A stretch of DNA of 64,000 nucleotides from contig NC_092873.1 of assembly GCF_028372415.1 (NCBI RefSeq), positions 352,966,660 to 353,030,659 of the forward strand, written 5' to 3'. The stretch is from Notamacropus eugenii (taxonomy: Eukaryota; Chordata; Mammalia; Diprotodontia; Macropodidae). Both the position numbers and the translations under genes were made by a program. The notes under the pieces were generated by a model. It searched no databases, was not told where the DNA came from, and was given only the letters and a program-made list of their open reading frames with translations. Shown piece after piece: positions 46,280 to 58,332 of this stretch (its first letter is position 1; the number at the start of each line of letters is the position of its first letter).

Positions 46280-46442
46280 AAATCAAGAAGACTTGAGTTT
46301 GAATCTCTGACATTTACCAACTGAATGGCCAAGGGCAAGACACAAATTCAGTTTCCTCATCCATAAAAGCCCTCTAGTTCCTCCCTCTCAAGGTGGTGAG
46401 ACACCAATGAAATGCTTTGTAAACCATGAAGCGTCAGTATCT
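46280..46442 (+). mobile_element. MIR/CORE-SINE
   Basis: ATCAAGAAGACTTGAGTTTG, CAGTTTCCTCATCCATAAA and AATGCTTTGTAAACCATGAA. Confidence 0.6.
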
Positions 46443-49092
46443 TCCCATTCCTAGCTGTGGGGAACAACCCAGATACAGATGCCCAGTGGCTCAAAATTAA
46501 AACCACAACAAAAACAACAGCCAATCCCCTTGCTTCAAAAGTATCTCCAAGATGGGCCAGCCTGGTGACATCATTTTAACCTTAACTCACCCCTGACTTG
46601 TGCTGTTTTATGTTTACCAGTTACGATCATATTGGCAAATATTTAGATGCCAAGCATATGTTTTCTAGCCAGCTTCTCTCATGTCTGGAGAGCCGCAGTT
46701 AACGGCCCTCCTCCCCTTCTCCCCAAGTACACACCTTCTCTCCTCTTCCTTGCGGCAGACCTCTCTAAAAGATGAGCACAGGAAACTAATTCCAGTCCTG
46801 GGGAGAAGCTTTGGGGTTAGAATGGAAATGAGCATAGGCAGCTCCAAGCTGGGAGAGTCCCTGCCTCGTGCCTCTCTGGTGCAGCTTGGCATGGAGTAGG
46901 GTTGGTGCAAAGTTGGGTGCCAGTGCTGGTACTCTTGCTGCCGTCCGCAGGCAGAATGGAAGGCCTTCAGAACAGCTTTCCTGGCTGCTCTGAGTCTCCC
47001 AGCCTTTGACACTGGCTTATTCAAAGATGTCTCCTTGCAGCTCCTGGTGTGGACAGTCCAAAAAGGCATCATGCTAAGGGAAAGCCAGCACCTGCCCTGG
47101 CACCTGGGACTGAGCAAGGATGTGGATGGCCAGTTTAGGTGCTGCCCTTCCAAGCACTGGGCCTACAAGGAGAGGGGTTGTAGAGCCTGGTACCAGCCAG
47201 AGGTCTGACAACTTGGGTTCCCACAGGCCTAGGATCTGAGGCACCTGGAAGGGTTATTAGCAGGATTGGAACTCATCCCTCTGCTGGGACCAGATCATAA
47301 TTACAGTAATTTTCTAACCGAGCTCTGTGGTAGGAGTGTTTAATCAGCATCTGACTCCCTCATGCTCCCAGCCCTCATCACTCAAGGAGAGGAGTGGGAT
47401 GGCTCTTAAAGAGACAGTATCTGCCTTTTAGCATTTCGAACAGATGTATCCTAATTGGTAGAATATATCTAAGTCTCGTAGCTTACAGCAGGCAGGTTGC
47501 ATTGTATCCAACACAACCCTGTTTCTGGCTCTTGCCATCCTGTGCCTGCTGCAAGAGAGACCTGGGTCAGATGCCTTTTGGATCCAAGGGCCCAAAATGA
47601 ATTGGCCACTTTGGGGAGGTGGGGGGGTGAGGGGAAGAGTTCCTCTGGACAGAGCCTTTGGTGAGGAACTTTGGGTGTCAACTAGCTGCCACTGGCCAGA
47701 GCCAAGAACTGTTTTCAAGCAAAGCCATTATCTTATAAGTACTCCAAAGCAAGAGGGGAAGGAGGGCAGTGCTAAACATTAAGTAGCCTAGTTCTAAGGT
47801 GAGTGGAAAAGAAGGGGACTGAGAACACTTCTTGGGGAGACATTGCCCAGAGATCTTCGAATTTTTACTTCTCATAGTCCAGCCATGCTGCTTCTCCTCA
47901 CAGTCACTCACACCTCCTTTCAATGGCAGGGAAAGTGCTACAAGTTTCTCTCCTCCTTGGATGGTAGAGGCAAGTAAGCTATCTCCTGGGTGAAGGGGAA
48001 GAGAAATTATTCACCCTAAGCACTCAGCTGTCCTAAAAATTATGGAGCTTGTCATTCTTTCCCTTTTCATGTTTCTTACATGTGCAGGCTTGAGGTCCCC
48101 AGCTTCCCAGCCTGAGGAGTTGGAGACATCTCCCCTTGGAAGTGATTCTTACCAGCAGACACTGTGGCTGGAGCCTAGGTCCCCACTACTGAACTCAGAC
48201 TAGGGAGATTGCCGTACCAGAACCAGAACTAGACCTCCTCAGAGAAGAGGGGAATGAGAAGCAAGTAGGGGTTGGAGAGCATCTAGCGGGGAGAATGGAG
48301 CCAGGCCAAGCCAGGGTGGTGAGGAGGGGAGAAGGATAGGGGGAGCAGAGGCACAGCTGAAGTCGAGAAAGGTTACCTTGAGCCTGGCTCTGTGTCTGCC
48401 ACAGAGCTGACCTCAGGCTGGCAGGAGGCAAGGGGAGGAGGGAGTAGCAGGGCCTAGGATCAGAGCCCAGTGCCTGATTAAAGGAAGTGGTTATCTCACA
48501 CTGCCGTAGTTATCTGCTTGGCTTTAGCTACGTCTCAGCTGGCTGCCTACACATAAATCCACAGATGCCACTCCAGCCCTGCACAGAATGCTCCTGTGGC
48601 CTCCGGAAGGCAGGCTGAGTTGGTCCGTTTCCATCCCCACCACCAGCCCCTGGACACTCCTGCCCCTACCATTCCACCCACCCCTGCTGCTGGGAATGTA
48701 TGGCAAAATCACTGTCTGCTGGAGATAAACAGATTCATGTATCAAAGGCAGACTAGCCTAATGTCTGAATAGATCTTAAAAAAATGAAAATGCCTTCCCT
48801 CTGCTCTCCCCCATTAAGCCATGGTTACCTAAAATTAAGCTAACAAGCAGATCCTTTAACTGTTGAAAAAGGAGGATGCCTATGACCTGGTTGTAGTGCT
48901 TGCAGGGAGCAGGGGAGAGGGTGATGATTGTTTTGAAGTGAGATAGTTTTTTTTAGTTTTACATAACTTTGAAATATTTATTGTATGGGAGCTAAAAACC
49001 TAGGTTTTTAAAAAATTACCATTATAAATGTAATCATTATCAACAGAAAAAAAAAATCATACAAATAAGGAGCAAAAATCTTAGCCTTTACA
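46443..49092. other. Intergenic repeat-poor stretch
   Basis: About 2.6 kb without recognised repeats between SKAP1 and SNX11. The 162-codon - strand frame at 46665-47153 has no family resemblance and is probably chance. A noncoding transcript or regulatory sequence is possible. Confidence 0.5.
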
Positions 49093-49318
49093 GAAGCAAG
49101 CAATGAGTTCCTGGGCCTTAGAGTCTGGAAGGCATGGATTCCAGGGCTGCCTTGGACACGTTCCAGCTTGGTGACCCCAGACTAGGCTCTTTAACATCCA
49201 GTTTCAGTTTCCTCCTTTTCTAGCACTTACCTTACAGGGTTTTGGGGAGGAACAAATGAGTTTACCTATGTAAATCCATTTGAAAACCATTAAGATGCTA
49301 TAGAAATGCTATTAATAT
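49093..49318 (+). mobile_element. MIR/CORE-SINE
   Basis: GGCCTTAGAGTCTGGAAGGC, GTTTCAGTTTCCTCCTTTTC and TGAAAACCATTAAGATGCTA. Confidence 0.6.
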
Positions 49319-49751
49319 TACAAATGGCCAATCTTCATTTCATCTACCTTAGTCTTGAGAATTCTTTTCACCTATGAAATCACATATCTTGGACCAACAC
49401 CACCACCACCCACAGTTATGGTCAGTACGTATATATTCTGCTGGTTTTGCTCTGTTACTTCACATAGGCCTTGGAAACCATCTCTTTAAATAAGCTTGGT
49501 GTCTTCTGGATGACAAAAAAATGACAAGTCAAGCAGATAGCTCAGCAGAAAGAAATGAGTTGGAGAGTATGTTTTGCCTCTGATTAGAGGGAAGCAAGCC
49601 TGGGATCTTTCTTTCCCTACACCAGCCTGGTATGGCCCTTTCTACATTGTCCATCCCAGGCTCTCAAGGACTGGTAGCCACTTTGACCAAATTTAGGGAT
49701 GTGTAGGTACACCACAAATTACGATACCTTGAAAGAAGGGACTAATGATGA

Positions 49752-49769
49752 ATATATATATATATATAT
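49752..49769. repeat. (TA)n tract
   Basis: Nine TA/AT units in a non-repetitive stretch. Confidence 0.9.
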
Positions 49770-50149
49770 TTGGCCTTCTTTTCTGGTAGTTCCAAGGTTG
49801 TCTTACCTGTTAAAAGCCTCACTTTCAAAGGAATTCCCCTATAGAACATCTCTCCCCAATCAGTGGCTTCAAAGACTTCCTGCCAGGGAAGGAAGAATGC
49901 TTGGCCAGCCTTAGCCATGCTTAGGGGTGTGTGTGTGCCGCCTGACTCTAATTAGTCACTAAAAAAGACTATGGAAGTCAGGGGGGAAGAATAATTTCCC
50001 CGTCTTCCTCCAGCTCCTGCTGTCCCATCAGCCCACCCTGCTGGCAGGACCAGGAGCTGAATGCCAGCTCCTGGAGAAAAAAGTGAGGAACAGAAGACGA
50101 CCAAGCCAGCTTGCTGTTTTTTGGCTGAGTAGGGAATTGACACAGACCA

Positions 50150-50330
50150 CCTCCGGCTCATGTCTGGAAGTTTCGAGATCCGAGAGCTTCAGGCACAGCT
50201 GGGTTCACAGCTGCACCATTTGGAGCATTGGACTTATTAATATTCATGAACCATCCCCACCAATCGGTAGAGCGGATGCCATTAGCTTAGCATCTGTCAG
50301 GTTTTTTTGTAGGGGTTGTGTATGTGATTT
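50150..50330. promoter_or_regulatory. Candidate noncoding element with paired CAGCTG
   Basis: CAGCTG at 50196-50201 and 50208-50213 (12 bp apart), then CTTATTAATATTCATGAACC. Unique sequence downstream of the SNX11 poly(A) signal. Confidence 0.3.
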
Positions 50331-50814
50331 TTGTTGTTGTTGTCGTCCTTTTAAATGAACTTCTTTTGACATTTTGGATTTGCCTCTGTAGGCACTTGTC
50401 TGCTTGCTACTGTAGCCTTCTAGCACCCCAATGCTGCAACACAGGGAGGGAAGGAGGAGAGAAGGAAAGGTTGGGGAGCAGTCAGGGCTGCATGTCTGCC
50501 TGTTGATCAAGTTTATTTCTTTTTCAGCACCTGGCACCTCCAGACAGGCAAAGCAGCATCAAGTAAATTATACCTAAGCAGGTATATGCGGAGACCTGAG
50601 AGAAGAGCTGGCGGACCAAGCTTTTAGGAAGACACCCACTCTGCCAGTAGTTAGCCTGAGCAGTGCACTCCCTGCCCAATGTGGAAGGGAAGGGCTGCCG
50701 GGCACAGCTCTCAGTCATTATTTCCACGCTGATAAATTCATGATTTATTAAAGCAACTTACCACCAGCCCCGACTCCCTCCTTCTCTACCACAGCTTGTT
50801 AGACACAAATTGCA

Positions 50815-52096
50815 ACAACAGTCTTAAATACTTGAATTTTATTTCAGGCCAGAGTACCTCCACTCTGAGCTAAATGCCATGACAGTCCCACAGTGTCCGC
50901 TGGTAGTAACAGAGTACACAAAGTGTGATGACCAGAGGAGAGGAAGGAAAAAGGAATAAGCGCACACACAGCCATTGGAAGAGCTGAGCCATGCTGAACG
51001 CCAGCAGCAGAATCCCCACCAGCCCCAGCTCTCAGTGGAGAGGCAGCAGGAGGTCAGAATGCCTCATTGTCTAAAGGCATCCTGTTCCTCTTCCCTAGAG
51101 CCCTTTGCTTACAGGGAAAAAACAAAGCTCTCATCAACAAACACAGTCCCCTGGCCCTGGGGAATTGAACAGACTGTCTTGGTATAACACAGAGAGAAAG
51201 ACTATGCAGCAAGAAAAACATTGTGGGATATGGGGAATATGATGTGCAACGAAGACGGCGGGGCACAGTCACACTTCTCCACATCCAGCCTGAAACGGGA
51301 GCCTCAGCCCAAGGTCGCTGTCCCCAAATCAAACCATCAGCTCCCAGCACAGCAACTGTTGGCTGCCCTTCAAGCTAAAATCAAGCCCCAGCTCTGTGCA
51401 GGGTCACCAAGCTGCCGCTGCTGCCTTCACCCACCCTTGAACATGGTAGCAGCAGCCTCGGGCTGTAACAAACTCCAGCTGCAAAAGGGGCTGCTGCCCC
51501 AACCACAGAGGAAAGAGCAAGAAGAACAAGGAGTGAAGAAGAGAATGATCCAACAGATTGCAGGGGCAGGGAGGTAAGGAGAAGGCCAACTTCCCAAAAC
51601 AAATAGCTGCAGAGGCTGGAGCAAAAACAGGCACCAATCTGAACACGAGTCCACTTCTAAAGTAAAGGTATGCCAGCTGCCCGGGTGGCCACTGGGACAA
51701 TGCAGGAGGCAAAAGCTAGCACCTTCTTACCTCTAGGTCCCCAACCATACCCAGATCCCCCAAAACTAATGTATTACAAGGGGGTGGTTTTACTCATATA
51801 AACAAATCATCAGAAGTAACTCTGCTCCCAGGAGTCAAGTGTAGGGAGCTATAAGACAAAACAGACCCTAAGCTTTCCAATTTGTGCAGAGCACAGCCAA
51901 CTTTCTGTCCACCCAGCACTGGGTGGAGGACAACCAAGTGATAGAGGAGGGCTGCAGGCTGCTGCCACCATCACCATGTGAGGATAAGGCTGCCCAGGAG
52001 GACAACCACCCTAGATACCGCTGATTATCCTACCCCACCCACTTGAACTGGCCCCACTCTCTTCACATCTGATCTCAGACCAAAGTTCACCACTTC
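50815..52096 (-). other. SNX11: SNX11 3' UTR (inferred extent)
   Basis: This is continuous, non-repetitive sequence after the stop codon, reaching an AATAAA with a GT-rich downstream stretch. No transposable element is recognisable inside, unlike nearly every neighbouring kilobase, which fits a transcribed exon. ORFs read on the + strand here are antisense accidents. Confidence 0.6.
50838..50843 (-). terminator. SNX11: SNX11 candidate poly(A) signal AATAAA
   Basis: AATAAA on the - strand is followed about 15-40 bp later by a GT-rich element (TGTTGTTGCAATTTGTGTCT), the usual cleavage arrangement. Two further AATAAA hexamers follow at 50749-50744 and 50517-50512 and could give longer 3' ends. 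Confidence 0.6.
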
Positions 52097-52364
52097 TCAG
52101 ATTTTTTCCAACTGGCCAGATTCCAAGTCCATGTCGTAAGATGGGTGAACTGGATGGTCTTCTTCCACTCTCTTCCAGGGCTGGGGGGCATCGCACTGAA
52201 CAAAGTCCCAGCTTGAAGAGGAGGTTGGAAGAGGAAGAGAGGAACTTTCCAAGTGAGGAACCGTTGTATCAACCACAGGAGCCCACGCTGCCAAGTGGTC
52301 CTTTTCTTCTTTCGGAAGAGGGGACGAAGAGGACTGACTGCCGGGTCTTCGGATAAAACAGCAA
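52097..52364 (-). CDS. SNX11: SNX11 last coding exon, Ser/Pro-rich tail and stop
   Basis: The exon starts after TCTTTTCCAG with [10 protein letters not shown] and contains [14 protein letters not shown], matching the family tail. It ends in GQLEKI and TGA at 52099-52097. The tail is rich in Ser, Pro and Glu, is probably disordered, and is less conserved than the PX part, with small length differences from human. Confidence 0.93.
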
Positions 52365-54087
52365 CTGGAAAAGATTTGGGGAGTAAGCACAGAAGAAGGA
52401 AGCGGACTCTCTCTTTTCTTACTCCCCAGGCTTCACATCCTAAGTCATGACGATTCAATGAAGGGTAAACTCATCTGGTAAAAGGGAACCAAGCATGACT
52501 GCTACAAAGACCTCAGAAATAGTCTCCTTTCTTTGATGCCATCTTGCAGATCACAGCACCAAAGAGGAGTACTATGCCCAAGGTCACATAGCTAGGATCA
52601 AAGCTGAGACTCTGATTCAGGTCTGCCTCCAAATCCAGAATTCCCTCCTCTCCACTGCCAGCCCCTACCCTCTCCTTACCTCTTACGCTGGTCTCCCATT
52701 GCCAGCTGAGGAGAACCCATGCTCTCTTCCTGGACCCAGCCACAGTTAGACATGGCATAGTGAAGAATGGCATCGGCTACAGTCATGGGGCTGCGACCCT
52801 GCACGCAGGCTTCGATCTCTGGTACTGACAGCTGACTCTGCAGGAAGAGGTGTAGCTGGCTGTCGGACAGGAGGACCACATTCTGCAGGACTCTATGGCC
52901 AGATCCAGCAGTGATTAGAGAGCATCCTGAGATAAAGCACTGCCCTAAAATGGGGGTCTCATGGGGACTTCTGGCTCGTGTCAGGCTTCAAGGCCTCAGG
53001 AAATTGGGACTTCATAGACATCTCCACATCCATCCTAGCCAGGACCTGCCCCCTCCTCATCCTACCCCAGGCTACCTGTCCCCTGGGTTACCCCTTGCTT
53101 GGAATGTTCAGTTGTCATCTTGGTGAGCACAAATGCCAACTGGCCACTTACTTCTCCAAGAAGTGCTGAAGACCTTGTCGCCGCTTCTCAATAAATTCAT
53201 CCGAGTTGCCAAAGAAGGTAGACTTTCCAGGGAGTTCAGGTACAGGCCTGGGGAGAACAAGAGAGAAGAACATGATCCCAGCATCTATCTGAAGGAAACC
53301 CATCAGAAAGCAGCCCTACTTATGATCAGCATTTAATGGAGCATGTCTTCAAAAATGGCCTTTTCTTTCCTCCATCACAGAAAAACGGGAAACCTCTATT
53401 AGATCTTTAGACATGAACTTCTAATTTCTTAAACTGATCCCACTGATGAGAGGCTACGTGATCTGACTTGCTCTTCCAGTGATGGGCATGAGGCAAACGT
53501 GAACAATTTACATTGTCACATAGGGTTCCACCAGCCCCTTAAAAGAGAACACTCTTGTAGGAAATCTGGCAAAGGATAATGAGTGTGGTCTGTAGCAGTG
53601 ACATGGAGTGAAGTCACCTGGTCACCTACTGACAAGGAAAGCACGAACCATGACTTCTGGCTCATAACAAATGAGCAGTCATTCAAATCTTTAACAAATT
53701 ATCCCATCATCACTAAAGAATCAGAGGATTAAGTTGCAGAGAAGGCAGACCACCCTGACATGGAAAAACTGTCCCAATACTTTCACATTTCAAACTTAAT
53801 CTTTAAAACACAAAAAACCCAACACCTACTTTCTTACCAAGGCTCTCAGTTAGCTAATTAGCTGAATCCCCAGGAATGGGAATCTGCATTCCAAATTCAC
53901 AATTTCTGCATTTCAAACAGATGGGAAAGCAGCGACCCTTCAGATAAGTAGAGGAGCCTAATGGCTTCAATTTCAGTATTAAATTTGTTCAGGTTTTACT
54001 TGGCATGTTAGAACAGAAGCTTATTCCACAGTATCACAGCTTTAGTCAGATGACAGCCTATGAGGTTCATGGTGTAAAGGTCAAGGG

Positions 54088-54128
<41 letters not shown>

Positions 54129-55373
54129 CTCTCACTCTCTCTCTCTCTCTCTCTGTATCTCTCTCTCTCACTCTCTCTCTCTCCCCTCCTCCTGCTTGGC
54201 AAGTTCCAACATTTCGGTCCTTTGGGAACCCCACCCCTACCCCCGCCCCAAGCATTTGGGACCAAGGTCCAAGAAGGAACCATATGACAGACTCACACTA
54301 AGCCAGCATTTCTCTGGAGCTGCTTTCTCAGCCAAACAAACTCCCGATAACGGCGACGAACACAAGATGTCTTGGCAGTAAAGGCCTTGCTGTTGGTCTA
54401 GAGTACAGACAATTATAATAGACAACTGACCCTGATGGAGCCCTTTAAAATTCACAGAGCACTCTGCAAACATTATCTCAGTGAGGCCTCTTGGGAACAC
54501 TGGGCAGCAGGTTCGTATTACAATTACACAATCCTGCCCATTTCGGAAATGTTAAAAGCCCAGAAGCAAGTTTTGAACTCAGATCTCCCTGACTCCAAGC
54601 CCAGCACACTCTCCACTACAGTGCAAAAGGTCCCTCCCCTGTTATTTGTACAAGGCTGCCTTGGACTTCCCAGCTCAAGAAAAGTCACATCAGTGCTCTT
54701 TGTGTGTCCCTTTAGGCAAGCAATGATGGTCCCGTATTACATCTCTCCTTTCACACTTTTTCTACCAATCTCCCCAGGCCTTAGGCCTGCTAATGGCAGC
54801 ACTAAGCCCCAATCCTGGACTTCAAAGCCAGGAAGGCCAAAGATCCCTGCCATGTAATCTTCCATATTAACTGATAAATGGTTTTCCTAACCATAGTACT
54901 TACATGGAGGAATATTTTATAGTCCACATAAGAATTCCAGGAACCCTCATTCTGTACTCGGGGATCCTGGACCCGCACGGTAATCAGTTCCTGAAGTAAA
55001 AGAATATTTGTCTCAGCTTCTGCTGGACGATGTATCAAAGGCTATTCTGCAGAGACTGCCAGCTTCCCCTCCCAAGGCAACACCAAAGAGCACCTCACTC
55101 ACCAAGATGGGGTACAGAAAAGACTAATTCATAGCAATGTCCAGGCTATTACAGGAGAGTTTATCATAGCCTCATCAGAATCCCTAAGACTGTGACTACA
55201 AGGAGGAAAATATTACACTGGATTGGGTGACTGTTTCATATCCAATTTTTCTGCCATCCCTCCTAACACTTACTTCCACATTCCTGCTATTTCTCCCCCA
55301 CTGGAAACTAAACTGGGGAGCACATTCTTACCTCCTGTTCTTGATTCTCCAGCATCCTATAGGAAGAGCCCAT
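52097..55373 (-). CDS. SNX11: SNX11 complete coding region, six exons
   Basis: SNX11 is a small PX-only sorting nexin of endosomes. It binds phosphatidylinositol 3-phosphate and in mammals directs cargo such as TRPV3 to lysosomes. Coding exons in transcription order are 55373-55332, 54990-54904, 54397-54297, 53247-53152, 52892-52680 and 52364-52097. All introns have GT-AG ends and the reading frame is open across every junction, giving 268 codons against 270 in human. The PX domain spans roughly residues 16-130, with the lipid-binding RRRYREF motif at residues 57-63 (Arg59 is the known key residue) and the PELPGK proline-rich loop just after. Beyond residue 180 the tail is Ser/Pro-rich and more diverged. 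The gene is convergent with SKAP1. It shows no frameshift and appears functional. Confidence 0.95.
52545..52662 (-). mobile_element. MIR fragment in SNX11 intron
   Basis: AGATCACAGCACCAAAGAGG, CCCAAGGTCACATAGCTAGG and CAAATCCAGAATTCCCTCC. It ends close to the donor of coding exon 5. Confidence 0.55.
52680..52892 (-). CDS. SNX11: SNX11 coding exon 5, end of PX and extended-PX helices
   Basis: The exon is 213 bp after GCCATAG and before GTAAGG. It encodes [17 protein letters not shown], then [12 protein letters not shown] and [12 protein letters not shown]. These are the last PX helices and the two extra helices of the extended PX unit described for SNX11. It is the most conserved part of the protein by eye. 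Confidence 0.95.
53152..53247 (-). CDS. SNX11: SNX11 coding exon 4, proline-rich loop and helices of PX
   Basis: The exon is 96 bp after CTCCCCAG and before GTAAGT. It encodes [13 protein letters not shown] (the membrane-insertion proline loop of PX domains) and [17 protein letters not shown], which begins the C-terminal helices. Codons are split at both ends, in agreement with the neighbouring exons. Confidence 0.95.
53248..54091 (-). other. SNX11: SNX11 intron 3, unassigned part
   Basis: Intron between coding exons 3 and 4. No repeat or RNA gene was recognised here outside the CA/CT tract that follows. Confidence 0.6.
54092..54183. repeat. (CA)n(CT)n microsatellite in SNX11 intron
   Basis: CA repeats (54092-54125) then CT-rich repeats (54126-54183), ending about 110 bp from the donor of coding exon 3. 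Confidence 0.95.
54297..54397 (-). CDS. SNX11: SNX11 coding exon 3, PI3P-binding motif
   Basis: The exon is 101 bp (33 codons plus two bases) between a CTCTAG acceptor and a GTGAGT donor. It encodes [12 protein letters not shown], then the [14 protein letters not shown] segment. By known PX structure, the RRYREF arginine contacts the 3-phosphate of PI3P and the following helix packs on the domain core. A Val codon is split across the donor. Confidence 0.95.
54435..54620 (-). mobile_element. MIR in SNX11 intron
   Basis: GCACTCTGCAAACATTATCT, TTTGAACTCAGATCTCCCTG and CAGCACACTCTCCACTACA. Confidence 0.6.
54904..54990 (-). CDS. SNX11: SNX11 coding exon 2, start of PX domain
   Basis: The exon has 29 codons on codon boundaries (87 bp), after an acceptor ending TACTTCAG and before a GTAAGT donor. 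It encodes [10 protein letters not shown], then the [16 protein letters not shown] stretch that forms the first PX beta strands. Confidence 0.95.
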
Positions 55374-55386
55374 CAGAGGGGACCAT
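55332..55386 (-). CDS. SNX11: SNX11 first coding exon with start codon and 13 bp of 5' UTR
   Basis: The exon begins after CTTCGTCAG (AG at 55388-55387) and ends at a GTAAGA donor. The chosen ATG is 55373-55371 and encodes MGSSYRM then LENQEQE, parallel to the start of human SNX11. A second in-frame ATG (residue 7, 55355-55353) has A at -3, a better context than the first ATG. An upstream ATG at 55386 opens a 9-codon out-of-frame ORF (55386-55357) that overlaps the first start. The protein may therefore start at either Met. Confidence 0.9.
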
Positions 55387-58040
55387 CTGACGAAGAGAAA
55401 GAAAAATAATCATTATCTGTCTTATCCCCTTTAACCTGAATGAATTGGAAATGCTACTGAAACTCTAGAGAAGTCCAAACTGAACTCTCAGCCTCCACAT
55501 TCATGACTGATAGAAAGTGGGAATCCTCCCCACATGGACTCATCTCCAAGCTAAGAGTCCACACACACTGGCATGCCCTCCATACTCTGAGCTCAGACTG
55601 ATCTCACTTTTGGTGGGCAAGGACCTCATTTCAACTCTTCTATTCCAAACAGCAAGGCCAAGCACATCAGTCACAAACCAAAACGTGTGTCCCAAAGAGC
55701 TGGCCCCTAGGAGGCAGCATAAGCAGGTTGATCTTGAAACCTTTCATCAGAGCTGTTATTCAGGCAGTCATGAGGCCAGCTCAGACAGCTGTGCCCTGGC
55801 CAGGCAGGTTTAGAGAGAAGCAGTGCAGAAGCCAAGGCTTTAGAAGTGAGCCCAACACTGCCCCCTCCTGGCTATTTAAAAACAGCAAAAGACTGAAAAC
55901 ACCAGGGCCCCAACTCAGAAGCTCTCTTGCGTTGGTGCTTTCCCAGTGACAGATCACCTCGGCAGAGATGAAAAGCAGCAGTAGCACCCGTGGGCCCTCA
56001 AAATGACTGTCTAGTTGCCCTCTTCCCTACTTCATTTGCTCCTCAGAACAAGAGCCAGCAGTTCTATCATTTGCTCTCTTGTGCTCCTTTGGGCTTGTCT
56101 CTCTGCCCAGCCACCCCGAAGCTACGCAGGTCAACTCAGGACCCTTCCCACTCCTCTGGTAAAGATTCATTAAAGTCTGAGCCTCCTACAATGAGCAGGT
56201 TTACATTTGTAGCAACATTGCCCATTCTGACAAGGGGACCATGAAGGCAGCAGCTCAGGGCTGCTGGAGTCCAAGGGGGCCCATGATGTCACCTTCTGTT
56301 AAAATACAGCACTAATCTTATTATTCCTAGAACCTCTCCAACAGGATCCACGCTTGCTGCTGCCTCCACCCCCTTCTCTCTCAAGACTGTAACAATAAGG
56401 TTTAATTTCCCTTTCCAATTTACCTTGAAATGAAAACGGACTACAGCCAATATGCACTGCCAACAAATGATGCAGGCTGGCTCATGGGAAAAGAAGCCTA
56501 TCTCAAAGATCTCCCTCTCTGCCGCCCCTCCCACCTCCAACCACCACCCCCACACACACACACACCCACTCACACACCCACAGTCTCACAATTAATTTTA
56601 AACACATTTTCTTATTAGTTCTGCCTTAACATTAAGAGAGGATGTAATGAGTTTCCTTCTATTTTATGTTTTGCCAACACAAGGATAACGTTTCTAGAGA
56701 AAGGAAACTCATTTGCACCATGCAATTAGCAGAGCAAACAGCTCTTCTAATTCTCTCCAATACACCAGAAGGCTTCTCCACAGACAGGCATCACATGCAG
56801 AGATACGTCTGCAAGGTATATAACAAGACTGGACTACATAACATCAGGCAAGCCTAGGCTGTTCTGATTTCAACAATTGTTTTGAAGTGTTCTATCAGCT
56901 GACCTGATCCAAGGCAGCCTGAACTAAGGAAATAAGAAGCTCCCGTTCTGAAGCAGCGTTCAACATCTCCAAGCAAATAAACACTTTTTGACACTCACCT
57001 CAGATGCATAGGCACAAATTAGCCTTGGGAAAATCCTTTCTTCTTTGTTAAGACTTTTGGAGAATTCACTAGGACCACTACTGTACTTCTTTCCCAGAGT
57101 ACCCCCCCAACACACGTGGGGTAGGTAGTACAGTCTTCTAATGCAGCATCTATAGGGATAATAAAAATCATCTGGGTGATGAGGAATGTTCCATGGCTAT
57201 CTTCCAATGCTGCACTTGACAGCACCTCATATTTTGGGAAGCTCTGGCTCTACAATCAATTTTTCCCAGTGGTTTCTCTCACCATATACTAGCTACAAGC
57301 ATAAGATACATCTCCTCAAAAACAAACACAAACCAAGTCTCGTGTCTGTTAAGAATTACATGTTGGAACCTGTGATCATCAAGAAGTATCTGCAATTTTA
57401 TTTTTCTATATTCTATTTTTTCTGAAACAGATACAAACCACTCAAAATCCAGCTTCTCCAACAGCATTACTCCTCAGGAGGAAATGAGACCCAGGCCTTT
57501 CAATAGACAAAAAGGAATAAGGACATCTAACTGGTCCATATGGTCTAGGGGTAGAGATTTCTGTATTATCTGGTCAAGACTAGATTTGTTGAAGCTCTCC
57601 ACACTATACACAAAGAAATAAGCCAAAGCCATCTACACAACTTCCTCCTAGACCAAGGTTACTTCCATCTATAACTTTCATTCACTCCTTCCCCTTAGAA
57701 TCTTATCCTATTTCAACACCAGCAGTTCAAGCTATGAAATCTTGTGACACTGAAGCTCAGAAAGGCTATTTGTGTTAACTGTTTTTCTACAGAAATAACT
57801 AATTTGCAAAGAAACAGTGGAATAGCTTATTTTCTTTTTAAACTATCAGGATGGTTTTTTTTGGGGGGGGGGGAGTAGCACCATCATTAACTGTTATTTA
57901 ACCTTTCAAAGCTGGTGGCATCAGTTGGCACTTTATAAAAAGTCTGAGCTGAAGGGAAAAGATGCTGTCAGGGGCCACCCTAAAGCACCACAGCTGTAAC
58001 TAATCTGGGGCATTTTTAGAGAACATTAAACCTCCAGCAG

Positions 58041-58257
58041 GGGCACGGTGGATAGAGCACTGGCTGGGAATCATCTTCCTGAATTCAAATCTGGCTTCAG
58101 ACACTTACTAGCTGTGGGACACTGTGCAAATTTTGCCTCAGTTTCCTGATCTGTAAAATGAATCTGACCAGGAAATGGCAAACCACTCCCAACATCTTTG
58201 CCAAGCATACCCCAAATGGGGTTACAAAGAGATGGATATGACTGAACAAGACAAAAT
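58041..58257 (+). mobile_element. tRNA-RTE-type SINE with target duplication
   Basis: Flanked by CTCCAGCAG at 58032-58040 and 58258-58266 (9 of 9), in the SNX11 5' intron. Confidence 0.88.
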
Positions 58258-58332
58258 CTCCAGCAGACCATCTTTTGTCAAATAGATGCCTTGAAAGAAA
58301 CCCGGATGGAATCTGCAAGATCCAAAAGGTTT

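Larger units (their letters stand above)
49319..50814. other. Intergenic stretch downstream of SNX11
   Basis: Mostly unique sequence with a TA tract (49752-49769) and two alternative AATAAA hexamers for SNX11. Confidence 0.5.

Noticed and set aside
46665..47153. 162-codon - strand open frame
   Set aside because: No recognisable family, odd mixed composition, no promoter or splice support. Most likely chance.
51221..51577. 118-codon + strand frame with Gln/Leu-rich sequence
   Set aside because: Antisense to the inferred SNX11 3' UTR. Several overlapping frames on both strands show it is compositional.
57001..57027. Possible extra SNX11 5' exon between AAG and a GTGAGT donor on the - strand
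   Set aside because: Only the donor is convincing. The acceptor is weak and the exon would be very short.
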